A DNA stretch of 22,020 bases from Burkholderiales bacterium (GTDB taxonomy: Bacteria > Pseudomonadota > Gammaproteobacteria > Burkholderiales > Usitatibacteraceae), in contig JANXWW010000382.1 in NCBI GenBank assembly GCA_025350945.1, positions 1 to 22,020 on the forward strand, given 5' to 3'. This document shows positions 1-6,353 of this stretch, piece by piece (the first letter of the stretch is position 1; every line of letters starts with the position of its first letter). The translations under genes and the position numbers were made by a program. Under the pieces are notes generated by a model. It did not search any database and was not told the DNA's origin. It saw only the letters and a program-made list of their open reading frames with translations.

Positions 1-1
1 G

Positions 2-667
2 AACCATTACCATATGGTCATCGAGACGCCGGATGCCAATCTATCGAAAGGCATGCGCCAACTAAATGGCGTTTATACGCAGCTATTCAATCGCAAACAC
101 GGCCGCGTGGGCCATGTTTTTCAAGGACGTTTCAAAGCGATCCTGGTCGAGAAGGATAGCTATTTACTTGAGCTTGCGCGCTATGTTGTTCTGAATCCGC
201 TTCGAGCAAAGAGGGTGCGTCGGCTGGAGCAATGGCAGTGGAGCAGCTATCACGCAACCTGCGGGCAAGTGACAAAACCTGACTGGCTGCAAACCGATTT
301 TCTGTTATCGCAATTCGCAACCCAGCGCGCACGCGCAATTGCCAAATACGTTGCCTTTGTACACGAGGGTAAAGGGCTGGACAGTATCTGGAATAGTCTT
401 TACGGGCAGATATATCTCGGTTCAGTATCGTTTATCAAAAAGATGCAGACCGAAATCGAAAAAAAGCCGAGCGTGCTCGAAATTCCAAGAGCGCAACGCC
501 GGGTGCTTGCGCGCGAACTGGCTGACTATGCAAACGCGTATGAGCGTAATGATGCGGTAGCACTCGCCTATTTGTCAGGGCATCACACAATGGCGGCGGT
601 TGCAGATCATTTTGATGTGCATTACACGACGGTAAGCAGGTTGGTGAAGAAGTATGAAGCGACTTAG
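2..667 (+). CDS. RAYT-family (REP-associated) Y1 transposase, 5' end outside the window
   Basis: This is the C-terminal part of a single-strand DNA transposase of the IS200/REP-associated tyrosine transposase type (Y1_Tnp family). The reading frame is open from base 2, where it encodes Asn-His-Tyr-His, the metal-binding HxH motif. The ATG at 14 is therefore internal and the true start lies upstream of the window. Next come the family-typical stretches SKGMRQLNGVYTQ, GRVGHVFQGRFKAILVEKDSY and RYVVLNPLRA; the Tyr in the last is the probable nucleophile, by analogy with other RAYTs. Residues about 195-215 (counted from the ATG at 14), around VADHFDVHYTTVSRLVKKYE, look like a helix-turn-helix, a C-terminal extension seen in long RAYTs. 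No inverted terminal repeats or REP hairpins were seen on the 3' side, so this is probably a domesticated single-copy RAYT and not a complete insertion sequence. Confidence 0.88.
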   Translation, partial: NHYHMVIETPDANLSKGMRQLNGVYTQLFNRKHGRVGHVFQGRFKAILVEKDSYLLELARYVVLNPLRAKRVRRLEQWQWSSYHATCGQVTKPDWLQTDFLLSQFATQRARAIAKYVAFVHEGKGLDSIWNSLYGQIYLGSVSFIKKMQTEIEKKPSVLEIPRAQRRVLARELADYANAYERNDAVALAYLSGHHTMAAVADHFDVHYTTVSRLVKKYEAT

Positions 668-691
668 CGGTAATGTGATAATGAAAGACCT

Positions 692-750
692 GACCCTAAT
701 GCTTTGCTGTAGACCCTAATGCTTTGCTAATGCTTTGACCCTAATGCTTC
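692..750 (+). repeat. Three tandem copies of GACCCTAATGCTT between the RAYT gene and ung
   Basis: GACCCTAATGCTTTGCT occurs at 692-708 and 712-728, and a third, shorter copy GACCCTAATGCTTC lies at 737-750. Between copies two and three is AATGCTTTG, a partial copy. The last copy contains the probable ATG start of ung (744-746). The earlier copies contain out-of-place ATGs (699, 719, 730) that open reading frames of only 2-6 codons. A related string, TTGACCCTGAATG, occurs just after ung at 1441-1453. No GC-rich stem-loop of the REP type is present here. Confidence 0.85.
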
Positions 751-1418
751 CCCCCAACTGGATGGCGCTTCTTGATGCCAACGCAAAAACACAATTTGAC
801 CACGCCGTTGCTGCTGCAGAAAACGAGCTTGCGCTGGGCAAACATGTTTTCCCCGCGCGGGAAAACTGGTTTGCGGCGTTTAATCTTGTTGCACCAGCCA
901 ATGTGCGCGCCGTGATACTCGGTCAAGATCCTTACCCCACAGCGGGCAACGCGATGGGATTGGCGTTTTCGGTGCCGCGTGGGGTGAAAGTACCGGCATC
1001 GCTCAAAAATATTTACAAGACCATGCAAAACGATCTCGGCATTAAGCCAGCCACGCACGGTGATCTGAGCGCGTGGGCGGCGCAAGGCGTGTTGCTGCTC
1101 AACACCGTGCTAACGGTGGAGGAAAGTAAACCCAATGCGCATGCTGATTTTGGCTGGCGACAAATGACGGATGCGGTCATCGCAGCGCTGGGTGCTGGCT
1201 TGGAAACACCGAAGGCGTTTTTGCTTTGGGGTGCGCAAGCGCAGCAAAAAGCGCCGCTGATCGATGCGACACGGCACCTTATTCTGACTGCGCCGCATCC
1301 TTCGCCGCTCTCGGCGCGGCGGGGGTTTTTTGATTGCAAACACTTCTCGAAAACCAATGCGTTTCTGGCGGCGAGCGGGCAGGCGGCGATTGACTGGCAG
1401 CTACCAGCGTTGTCATGA
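744..1418 (+). CDS. ung: Family 1 uracil-DNA glycosylase
   Basis: Removes uracil from DNA, the first step of base-excision repair after cytosine deamination or dUTP misincorporation. With the start at 744 the protein has 224 residues, close to the E. coli enzyme (229). The water-activating motif GQDPYP is at residues 60-65 (Asp62). The uracil-binding Asn is N120 in GVLLLNTVLTV, and the DNA-intercalating loop HPSPLSA starts at H185. The His that usually ends the first motif (GQDPYH) is Pro here, a variation I believe occurs in other family members. The frame also opens at a TTG at 735, and neither start has a Shine-Dalgarno sequence. I prefer ATG 744 because it keeps the conserved Trp near the N-terminus. 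The start lies inside the repeat tract, so its native leader may have been replaced. Confidence 0.95.
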   Translation: MLPPNWMALLDANAKTQFDHAVAAAENELALGKHVFPARENWFAAFNLVAPANVRAVILGQDPYPTAGNAMGLAFSVPRGVKVPASLKNIYKTMQNDLGIKPATHGDLSAWAAQGVLLLNTVLTVEESKPNAHADFGWRQMTDAVIAALGAGLETPKAFLLWGAQAQQKAPLIDATRHLILTAPHPSPLSARRGFFDCKHFSKTNAFLAASGQAAIDWQLPALS

Positions 1419-1430
1419 AGCACGTCAATC

Positions 1431-1446
1431 GGTCAATGCGTTGACC
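1431..1446 (+). other. Small perfect hairpin after ung
   Basis: GGTCAA-TGCG-TTGACC forms a 6-bp stem with a 4-base loop, 12 bases after the ung stop codon. No T-run follows, so it is a weak candidate for a transcript end. Its right arm begins the string TTGACCCTGAATG, which resembles the repeats in front of ung. A TATAAT at 1470-1475 could be a -10 box for tsaB, but no -35 box sits at normal spacing. Confidence 0.35.
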
Positions 1447-1503
1447 CTGAATGTACGGTGAGGCAACGTTATAATATGCATTGACGTATTTTGATTTTGC
1501 ATC

Positions 1504-2286
1504 ATGCCCCTATTCGCACTTGAAACATCCACTGAAAGATTGTCGCTCGCCATCATGGATGGTGAGCGACTGTTTGCGCGCGAGATTAATGCGGGGCAAC
1601 GCCATTCTGAACTCGCGATTACGGCGATTGCAGATTTGTTCGCTGAGGCGAAGATGACGATTGCGGACGTGGATGTGATCGCATTTGGGCAGGGGCCGGG
1701 CTCGTTTGTGGGCGTGCGGATTGCGTGCGGATTGGCGCAGGGTTTGGCGTTGGGTGCAGGCAAGAAAGTAATCCCGGTGCCCACTCAGATGGCGCTGGCG
1801 GAGCAGGCTTTGCGTGCGCATCCGGACGCGACAAATGTGCTGGTGGCGATTGATGCGCGCATGAATGAAATTTATCTGGCGGCGTATCGACGTGATGCTC
1901 AACGCGAGGCACAGCAAGCATCAGGGTGGCGCGAATTGATTTTGCCCATGCTGGTAAAACCGAACGAGCTGCCATTACTTTCAGAAGCTAATTTTGTGGG
2001 CATCGGTAGCGCGTTTGATTCGTCGACGCTAAATGCAGCCCTGGAAGCGCAATACAAAAACGTTATGCAAACTGTTGTTCACGCAGCGCAGCCGTGCGCA
2101 AGCGACGTGGCGGTGATTGCGCAGCGGTATCACGATAACAGAACCAATATGGTCAGCCCAGGTGAAGCCGCGCCGCTTTATCTGCGCAATCATGTCGCGC
2201 AGACGATTGGCGAACGTGTCGCGGAAAAAAATCGCGCCACCGTTAAACCTGACGCGGTGCATGCATCCGGAATCGTGGTCGCATGA
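1504..2286 (+). CDS. tsaB: tRNA N6-threonylcarbamoyladenosine (t6A37) synthesis protein TsaB
   Basis: TsaB is the scaffold partner of TsaD in making t6A at position 37 of ANN-decoding tRNAs. It has an ASKHA (actin-like) fold and is not itself the catalyst. The N-terminus MPLFALETSTERLSLA is the first beta hairpin of the family, and GQGPGSFVGVRIACGLAQGLALG is the signature stretch (usually GPGSFTGVRI). The length of 260 residues is somewhat above the E. coli protein (231), with the extra at the C-terminus. The ATG at 1504 fits the family start, although no clear Shine-Dalgarno sequence precedes it. The stop codon overlaps the rimI start (ATGA at 2283-2286), which implies translational coupling. 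This pairing with rimI is common in Proteobacteria. Confidence 0.95.
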   Translation: MPLFALETSTERLSLAIMDGERLFAREINAGQRHSELAITAIADLFAEAKMTIADVDVIAFGQGPGSFVGVRIACGLAQGLALGAGKKVIPVPTQMALAEQALRAHPDATNVLVAIDARMNEIYLAAYRRDAQREAQQASGWRELILPMLVKPNELPLLSEANFVGIGSAFDSSTLNAALEAQYKNVMQTVVHAAQPCASDVAVIAQRYHDNRTNMVSPGEAAPLYLRNHVAQTIGERVAEKNRATVKPDAVHASGIVVA

Positions 2287-2783
2287 GCGCCATCTTTGTT
2301 GATGCCTCGGCTGATTTTTTATTGCCGCCGCTGTCGTTTCGCGCGATGCGCGACGACGACATTGCTGCTGTGGCGTTTATCGAAAGAGATGTGTATGTGT
2401 TCCCGTGGTCGGCGGGTAATTTTCGCGATTCCTTGTTGAGTGGCTATCAGTGCTGGGGCTGTTGGGCCGATGACGAATTGATTGGCTATGCAATTATTCT
2501 GGTATCGCTCGATGAGGCGCATTTGCTTAATTTTGCGGTGTCGTGTGGCTGTCAGAACCAAGGCGTCGGCGCGCGATTTTTGACGTTTGTGATTAACGAA
2601 GCCAGGCGGATGTGCTGCGAAATGTTGTACCTCGAAGTCAGGCCCTCAAATATAATTGGCCGTCGGCTGTATGCGCGTTTCGGTTTCCATCAACTTGGCT
2701 TGCGCCGCAATTACTATCCCGCCACGACGGGCCGCGAAGATGCGTTATTTTTGGGGCTGAATATTTCGCCACAAAAATTGTGA
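2283..2783 (+). CDS. rimI: Ribosomal protein bS18 N-terminal alanine acetyltransferase RimI
   Basis: GNAT-family acetyltransferase that acetylates the N-terminal alanine of ribosomal protein bS18 using acetyl-CoA. The acetyl-CoA pyrophosphate loop is QNQGVGARFL. The C-terminal half has the RimI-typical EVRPSNIIGRRLYARFGF, then RRNYYP and EDALFLGL. The length is 166 residues; the E. coli enzyme has 148, and the extra is a short N-terminal extension before LSFRAMRDDDIAAV. The gene overlaps the end of tsaB in ATGA and is followed after 10 bp by a family 4 uracil-DNA glycosylase. In E. coli rimI instead sits next to holD. Confidence 0.94.
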   Translation: MSAIFVDASADFLLPPLSFRAMRDDDIAAVAFIERDVYVFPWSAGNFRDSLLSGYQCWGCWADDELIGYAIILVSLDEAHLLNFAVSCGCQNQGVGARFLTFVINEARRMCCEMLYLEVRPSNIIGRRLYARFGFHQLGLRRNYYPATTGREDALFLGLNISPQKL

Positions 2784-2793
2784 TGAAAACAAT

Positions 2794-3627
2794 ATGAGAC
2801 TTGATGAAGATTATCTGCGCGAAATGGAATTGTGGCCCATCTTTGAGATGCGCGGCAAATCGCAGCCCGCCGCAGATTTGTCTGTGCAAATGCGCTCGAC
2901 GCAAATTGAAAATGCGCCACCCGCCGTGATGAAGCAAGCTACTTCACCTGTGCCAACGGCACGACCCAACGTGATAGAAAAGCCAGCGCCGCAGCTTATA
3001 AAAACAACGCAAACAACACACATAACGCCGATTGATCCAGCACGCGCAGCCCGAATTGCCGCGCTGGATTTTGCTGGCATTACCGGCGAGGCTGCCACCT
3101 GCAACGCCTGTGGCCTCTGCAAGCAACGCAAACAAGCGGTGGTGGGTGTGGGTGCGCATGATGCGCCGTGGCTATTCGTTGGTGAAGGGCCGGGTGCTGA
3201 CGAGGATCAGCAGGGTGAGCCGTTTGTCGGGCAGGCGGGTAAGCTGCTGGATGCGATGTTGCAGGCGGTAGGCCTGGTGCGCGGGCGCGAGGTGTATATC
3301 GCGAATGTGGTGAAATGTCGGCCACCGGGCAATCGCACGCCGACCATTGATGAAGCTGCGGCATGCGCGCCGTTTCTGGATCGGCAAATTGATTTGATAA
3401 AACCGAAACTCATTATCGCCCTAGGCAAAACAGCGGTGACGCGATTGACGCAATCCGATGCAAGCATGGCGAGCCTTCGCGGGCAGCCGCTGGAATATCG
3501 CGGCATTCCGGTTGTCGCTACATACCATCCCGCGTACTTGTTGCGCAATTTGCCGGAAAAATTAAAAGCGTGGGAAGACCTTATTTTTGCGCGGCAGAAA
3601 ATGGTGGCGCTGACGGAAAGCTTGTGA
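2794..3627 (+). CDS. Family 4 (iron-sulfur) uracil-DNA glycosylase with N-terminal extension
   Basis: A 277-residue uracil-DNA glycosylase of family 4, the [4Fe-4S] type first described from thermophiles and often annotated as SPO1 DNA polymerase-related. The catalytic domain runs from about residue 95 to 265. It contains the CNACGLC cluster (C103, C106, C109), GEGPGADEDQQGEPFVGQAG (130-149), C175 in NVVKCRPPGNR, C191, and the HPAYLLR motif (245-251). Two of the first three cysteines plus C175 and C191 would hold the cluster. Residues 21-85 are a Pro/Thr/Ala-rich, probably disordered linker. Residues 4-20 form a separate short motif, DEDYLREMELWPIFEMR. The start ATG lies 10 bp after rimI, so the gene is probably in the tsaB-rimI transcript. 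A family 1 enzyme, ung, lies just upstream. Confidence 0.93.
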   Translation: MRLDEDYLREMELWPIFEMRGKSQPAADLSVQMRSTQIENAPPAVMKQATSPVPTARPNVIEKPAPQLIKTTQTTHITPIDPARAARIAALDFAGITGEAATCNACGLCKQRKQAVVGVGAHDAPWLFVGEGPGADEDQQGEPFVGQAGKLLDAMLQAVGLVRGREVYIANVVKCRPPGNRTPTIDEAAACAPFLDRQIDLIKPKLIIALGKTAVTRLTQSDASMASLRGQPLEYRGIPVVATYHPAYLLRNLPEKLKAWEDLIFARQKMVALTESL

Positions 3628-3662
3628 GATTGGGCTCAATCGCAATAGACAGTGAGACTTGG

Positions 3663-4652
3663 CTACATGCCCCATCGCAACGCGGCTGTATGCACCGGGG
3701 CATCCCAAAGCGATAGAAACTCCGGGCTGGCGACGGTTGCGGTGATGGAGCAACCTGCCATTTCTAATGAGGTGACATAAGAACCTGTCAGGTATCGTGC
3801 CACCGTAACGCCCGACTTTGCAAGCACCTTGCGCGTCGCATTTACCATCAAGTAAAGTTCCAGCATGGGTGTTCCGCCAAAGCCGTTGACCAACAAAATA
3901 ACTTCCTGATCCGCCTTGAGTCCGAGGTCTTTTTTCACCGCGCTAGTGAGCTCTTCCGCGATACTGTCGGCGCTGCCCAGAGCAACACGTCGGCGGCCGG
4001 GTTCACCGTGAATACCCACACCCACTTCCATCTCATTCATGCTGATCTGGAACGTAGGCTTGCCAGCAGCCGGCACGGTACACGAGGTCAATGCAACCCC
4101 CATTGAAGCCGTAGCTTTGTTTACTGCATCACCCAAAATTTTAAGTTGCTGTAGATTGTCACCGCGCTCAGCAGCGGCGCCCAAAATCTTTTCAACAATG
4201 AGTGTGCCCGCCACACCGCGGCGTCCCGTCGTGTAGGTGGAATCCTCCACGGCCACATCGTCATTGACAATAACGACTGCGTTTTCTTGATCGAGCATTT
4301 CGGCGGCCATCTGAAAATTCATCATGTCGCCGGAATAATTCTTGACGATGAAAAGCACGCCTGCGCCACCATCCACCGACTGTGCCGCGTTCATCATCTG
4401 ATTGGGCGTGGGCGAGGTAAAAATCTGACCAGGGCACGCTGCATCTAGCATGCCGTGTCCGACAAAACCCGCGTGCAGCGGTTCGTGTCCGGCACCGCCA
4501 CCCGAGATAAGTGCAACCTTGCCGGGCTTGTTGCGCTTGCGGCGTACAAATTCGCGATCCGTGGCAAGTAGCACAATGTCGGCATGAGCTGCGGCAAAAC
4601 CATCCAGAGATTCGGCCAGCATGGTGTCAGCATGATTCATCAGATTTTTCAC
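3663..4652 (-). CDS. dhaK: Dihydroxyacetone kinase, substrate-binding subunit DhaK
   Basis: DhaK binds dihydroxyacetone covalently as a hemiaminal on a His and presents it for phosphorylation by the nucleotide on DhaL. All key residues are visible and numbered almost as in E. coli: GGGAGHEP at 51-58 with H56, D109 in IVKNYSGD, and the covalent His H215 in VGIHGEPG. The C-terminus WDAPVHTAALRWGM is nearly that of the E. coli protein. Length 329 residues. The start is GTG at 4652, with AAAAGGTGA just upstream as ribosome-binding site; a downstream ATG five codons in is less likely. It is the last gene of the minus-strand transport operon, 39 bp after dhaL. It converges on the glycosylase gene with only 35 bp between their stop codons. 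DhaM, the phosphotransferase-system subunit, is absent. Confidence 0.95.
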   Translation of the reverse strand: MKNLMNHADTMLAESLDGFAAAHADIVLLATDREFVRRKRNKPGKVALISGGGAGHEPLHAGFVGHGMLDAACPGQIFTSPTPNQMMNAAQSVDGGAGVLFIVKNYSGDMMNFQMAAEMLDQENAVVIVNDDVAVEDSTYTTGRRGVAGTLIVEKILGAAAERGDNLQQLKILGDAVNKATASMGVALTSCTVPAAGKPTFQISMNEMEVGVGIHGEPGRRRVALGSADSIAEELTSAVKKDLGLKADQEVILLVNGFGGTPMLELYLMVNATRKVLAKSGVTVARYLTGSYVTSLEMAGCSITATVASPEFLSLWDAPVHTAALRWGM

Positions 4653-4691
4653 AGGTCACCTTTTGGAAAATTTAAAAAATTTGCTTATAAG

Positions 4692-5288
4692 TCAGGCTTT
4701 GGTGAGGGTGTCGCATATTGAGCTAATAATAAGCGCCATTGAGCGAGAGCCGGGATCAACATGGCCTTTCGCGCGGTCTCCCAAAAACGATGAGCGCCCA
4801 CGCGCGGCGTCCATGTTTGCCGTGGCCAACGAACTGTCAAAAGCACACTGTCGCACACGGGCAATCAGATTGGGGCTATCTTGCGCCAAGACCTTCTGTA
4901 CAGGGTCAAGCACATCGATCAAGGTTTTTTGCCCCACCTCGGCTTTGCCCAGTTTCGTCAAGGCTTCAATGCTGGCGCGTAATGCCAGCGCGAAATCCTG
5001 ATGCGTTGGATTTTCCGGCAACTCTTTTCCCAGCGTCATCAAAAGCGTTCCAAACACAGGGCCTGATGAGCCGCCAATCATCGCTACACAAGTTTTACCC
5101 ATCGTCTTGAGCGACTCATTCAAGCTGGTACCTTCCATATCCGCCAGCTTGGCCTGAATGGCTTGAGCACCGCGCTTCATGTTTAGGCCATGATCGCCAT
5201 CGCCAATGGCCTGATCGAGTGCTGTGAGCTCTTCCAGATGATCCACCAGCGTTTGGGTAGCGTTTTGAATAACGAGTCGCAATGACAT
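4692..5288 (-). CDS. dhaL: Dihydroxyacetone kinase, nucleotide-binding subunit DhaL
   Basis: DhaL carries the adenine nucleotide that phosphorylates dihydroxyacetone bound to DhaK. The Mg-binding acidic triad is clear in LDQAIGDGDHGLNM (D25, D30, D32). The nucleotide-binding loop GGSSGPVFGT (72-81), VGQKTLIDVLDP (118-129) and ARGRSSFLGDRAKGHVDPGS (162-181) all match the family. Length 198 residues, slightly below the usual 210. The ATG at 5288 is preceded by AGGAG at a good distance. It lies 24 bp after the second ATPase gene and just before dhaK. In E. coli DhaL keeps its nucleotide and is rephosphorylated by DhaM. With no dhaM here, either the nucleotide exchanges with free ATP or a DhaM is encoded elsewhere. 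Confidence 0.94.
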   Translation of the reverse strand: MSLRLVIQNATQTLVDHLEELTALDQAIGDGDHGLNMKRGAQAIQAKLADMEGTSLNESLKTMGKTCVAMIGGSSGPVFGTLLMTLGKELPENPTHQDFALALRASIEALTKLGKAEVGQKTLIDVLDPVQKVLAQDSPNLIARVRQCAFDSSLATANMDAARGRSSFLGDRAKGHVDPGSRSMALIISSICDTLTKA

Positions 5289-5312
5289 TAATGATGCTCC
5301 TGTTGGAAATAA

Positions 5313-6353
5313 TCAGTGCCGCACGCGCTGATCGCGGGCATCAAAGGAGAGGCTTTGCAGAATTTGAATCGCAACATCCTGCCCCGGCTGGGCAAGGTGT
5401 CCGGGATGAGCAGACACGATTAAGGCGTGCTCCCGACCACCCAAATCACGCAAACGTAAATGCACCAGAAACTGATCGCTAAGGCGCTCAATACGGGCCA
5501 CACGCGCGACGGCGTGTGCTGATGCGAGAGTCGCATCGAGTTGGATCTGCATATGCTCCGCTCGCACACCGATAGTTTTTACGACGTCAGGCAGGTCAAG
5601 GCGGGGCAACGCTTCGCGCGGCAGCAAGTTGATACGTGGTGATCCTAATCGGCTGGCCACCGACACAGAGCTAGGGTCCTGGTAAACCTGTTTAGGCGTG
5701 CCCAATTGAACCAGCTGTCCGTGATCGAGCACACCGATGCGCGTGGCGAGCGTCAGCGCTTCGACTTGATCGTGCGTTACATAGAGCATCGTTGCATTGG
5801 TGTCTTGCTGAATGCGTTTTAACTCGAGCCGCAAATCATTGCGTAGCTTGGCGTCCAGCGAGGACAGTGGTTCATCCATCAGGTACACAGCAGGGTTGCG
5901 CACCAACGCGCGGCCAATGGCAACACGCTGCATTTGTCCACCAGAAAGCTTGGTGGCGGGGCTTTGTAATTTGTCTTCCATGCGCAACATGCGCGCTACT
6001 TCCAACACCCTCGTCTTGACCATATCCTCGCTGTTTTTACGCAACGGGGATCGCAGTGGGAATGCGAGATTGTCATACACATTGAGATGCGGATAGAGCG
6101 AGTACTGTTGAAATACGAAGGTTACATCCCGCAGCGCAGGTGCGGTTCGCGTGACATCGCGGCCATCAATCAATACTTGCCCCGTATCGGGCGATTCCAG
6201 CCCGGCTACCAGTCGCAATGTGGTGGTTTTTCCCGCGCCGCTGGGGCCCAATATCACCACGAATTCACCACTGGCGATGTTGATATTTAAGTCGCTGACG
6301 GCCGCAGTATGGCCAAATTTTTTGCTGACGCCTACGATGTCGAGATCAGCCAT
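5313..6353 (-). CDS. ABC importer ATPase, MalK-like, with canonical signature motif
   Basis: ATP-hydrolysing subunit of the carbohydrate importer (CUT1/MalK-like), cytoplasmic and bound to the permeases. With the start at ATG 6353 it has 346 residues. Walker A GPSGAGKTT is at 36-44, the Q-loop is QQYSLYPH, the signature LSGGQMQR begins at 136, Walker B is VYLMDEP (D160, E161), and the switch His is in YVTHDQ. A TOBE/OB-like C-terminal domain follows (about 240-346). An upstream ATG at 6377 would overlap the previous gene by 32 bases; 6353 gives an 8-base overlap (ATGgcTGA) and begins MADLDIVGVSKKFG, as the family does. It is the second of two different ATPases in this operon and probably forms a heterodimer with the other one. 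Confidence 0.92.
   Translation of the reverse strand: MADLDIVGVSKKFGHTAAVSDLNINIASGEFVVILGPSGAGKTTTLRLVAGLESPDTGQVLIDGRDVTRTAPALRDVTFVFQQYSLYPHLNVYDNLAFPLRSPLRKNSEDMVKTRVLEVARMLRMEDKLQSPATKLSGGQMQRVAIGRALVRNPAVYLMDEPLSSLDAKLRNDLRLELKRIQQDTNATMLYVTHDQVEALTLATRIGVLDHGQLVQLGTPKQVYQDPSSVSVASRLGSPRINLLPREALPRLDLPDVVKTIGVRAEHMQIQLDATLASAHAVARVARIERLSDQFLVHLRLRDLGGREHALIVSAHPGHLAQPGQDVAIQILQSLSFDARDQRVRH

Noticed and set aside
14..667. Treating ATG 14 as the start of the RAYT gene
   Set aside because: The codons just before it (2-13) encode Asn-His-Tyr-His, the metal-binding motif in the correct place, so the gene extends beyond the left edge.
692..750. Short repeats near the RAYT gene as a CRISPR array
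   Set aside because: There are only three units of 13-17 bases, with intervals of 3-8 bases containing partial copies. No proper spacers or cas genes are present.
1441..1475. TTGACC...TATAAT as a sigma-70 promoter for tsaB
   Set aside because: The two boxes are 23 bp apart, too far for a normal promoter. Only the -10 box was kept as a possibility.
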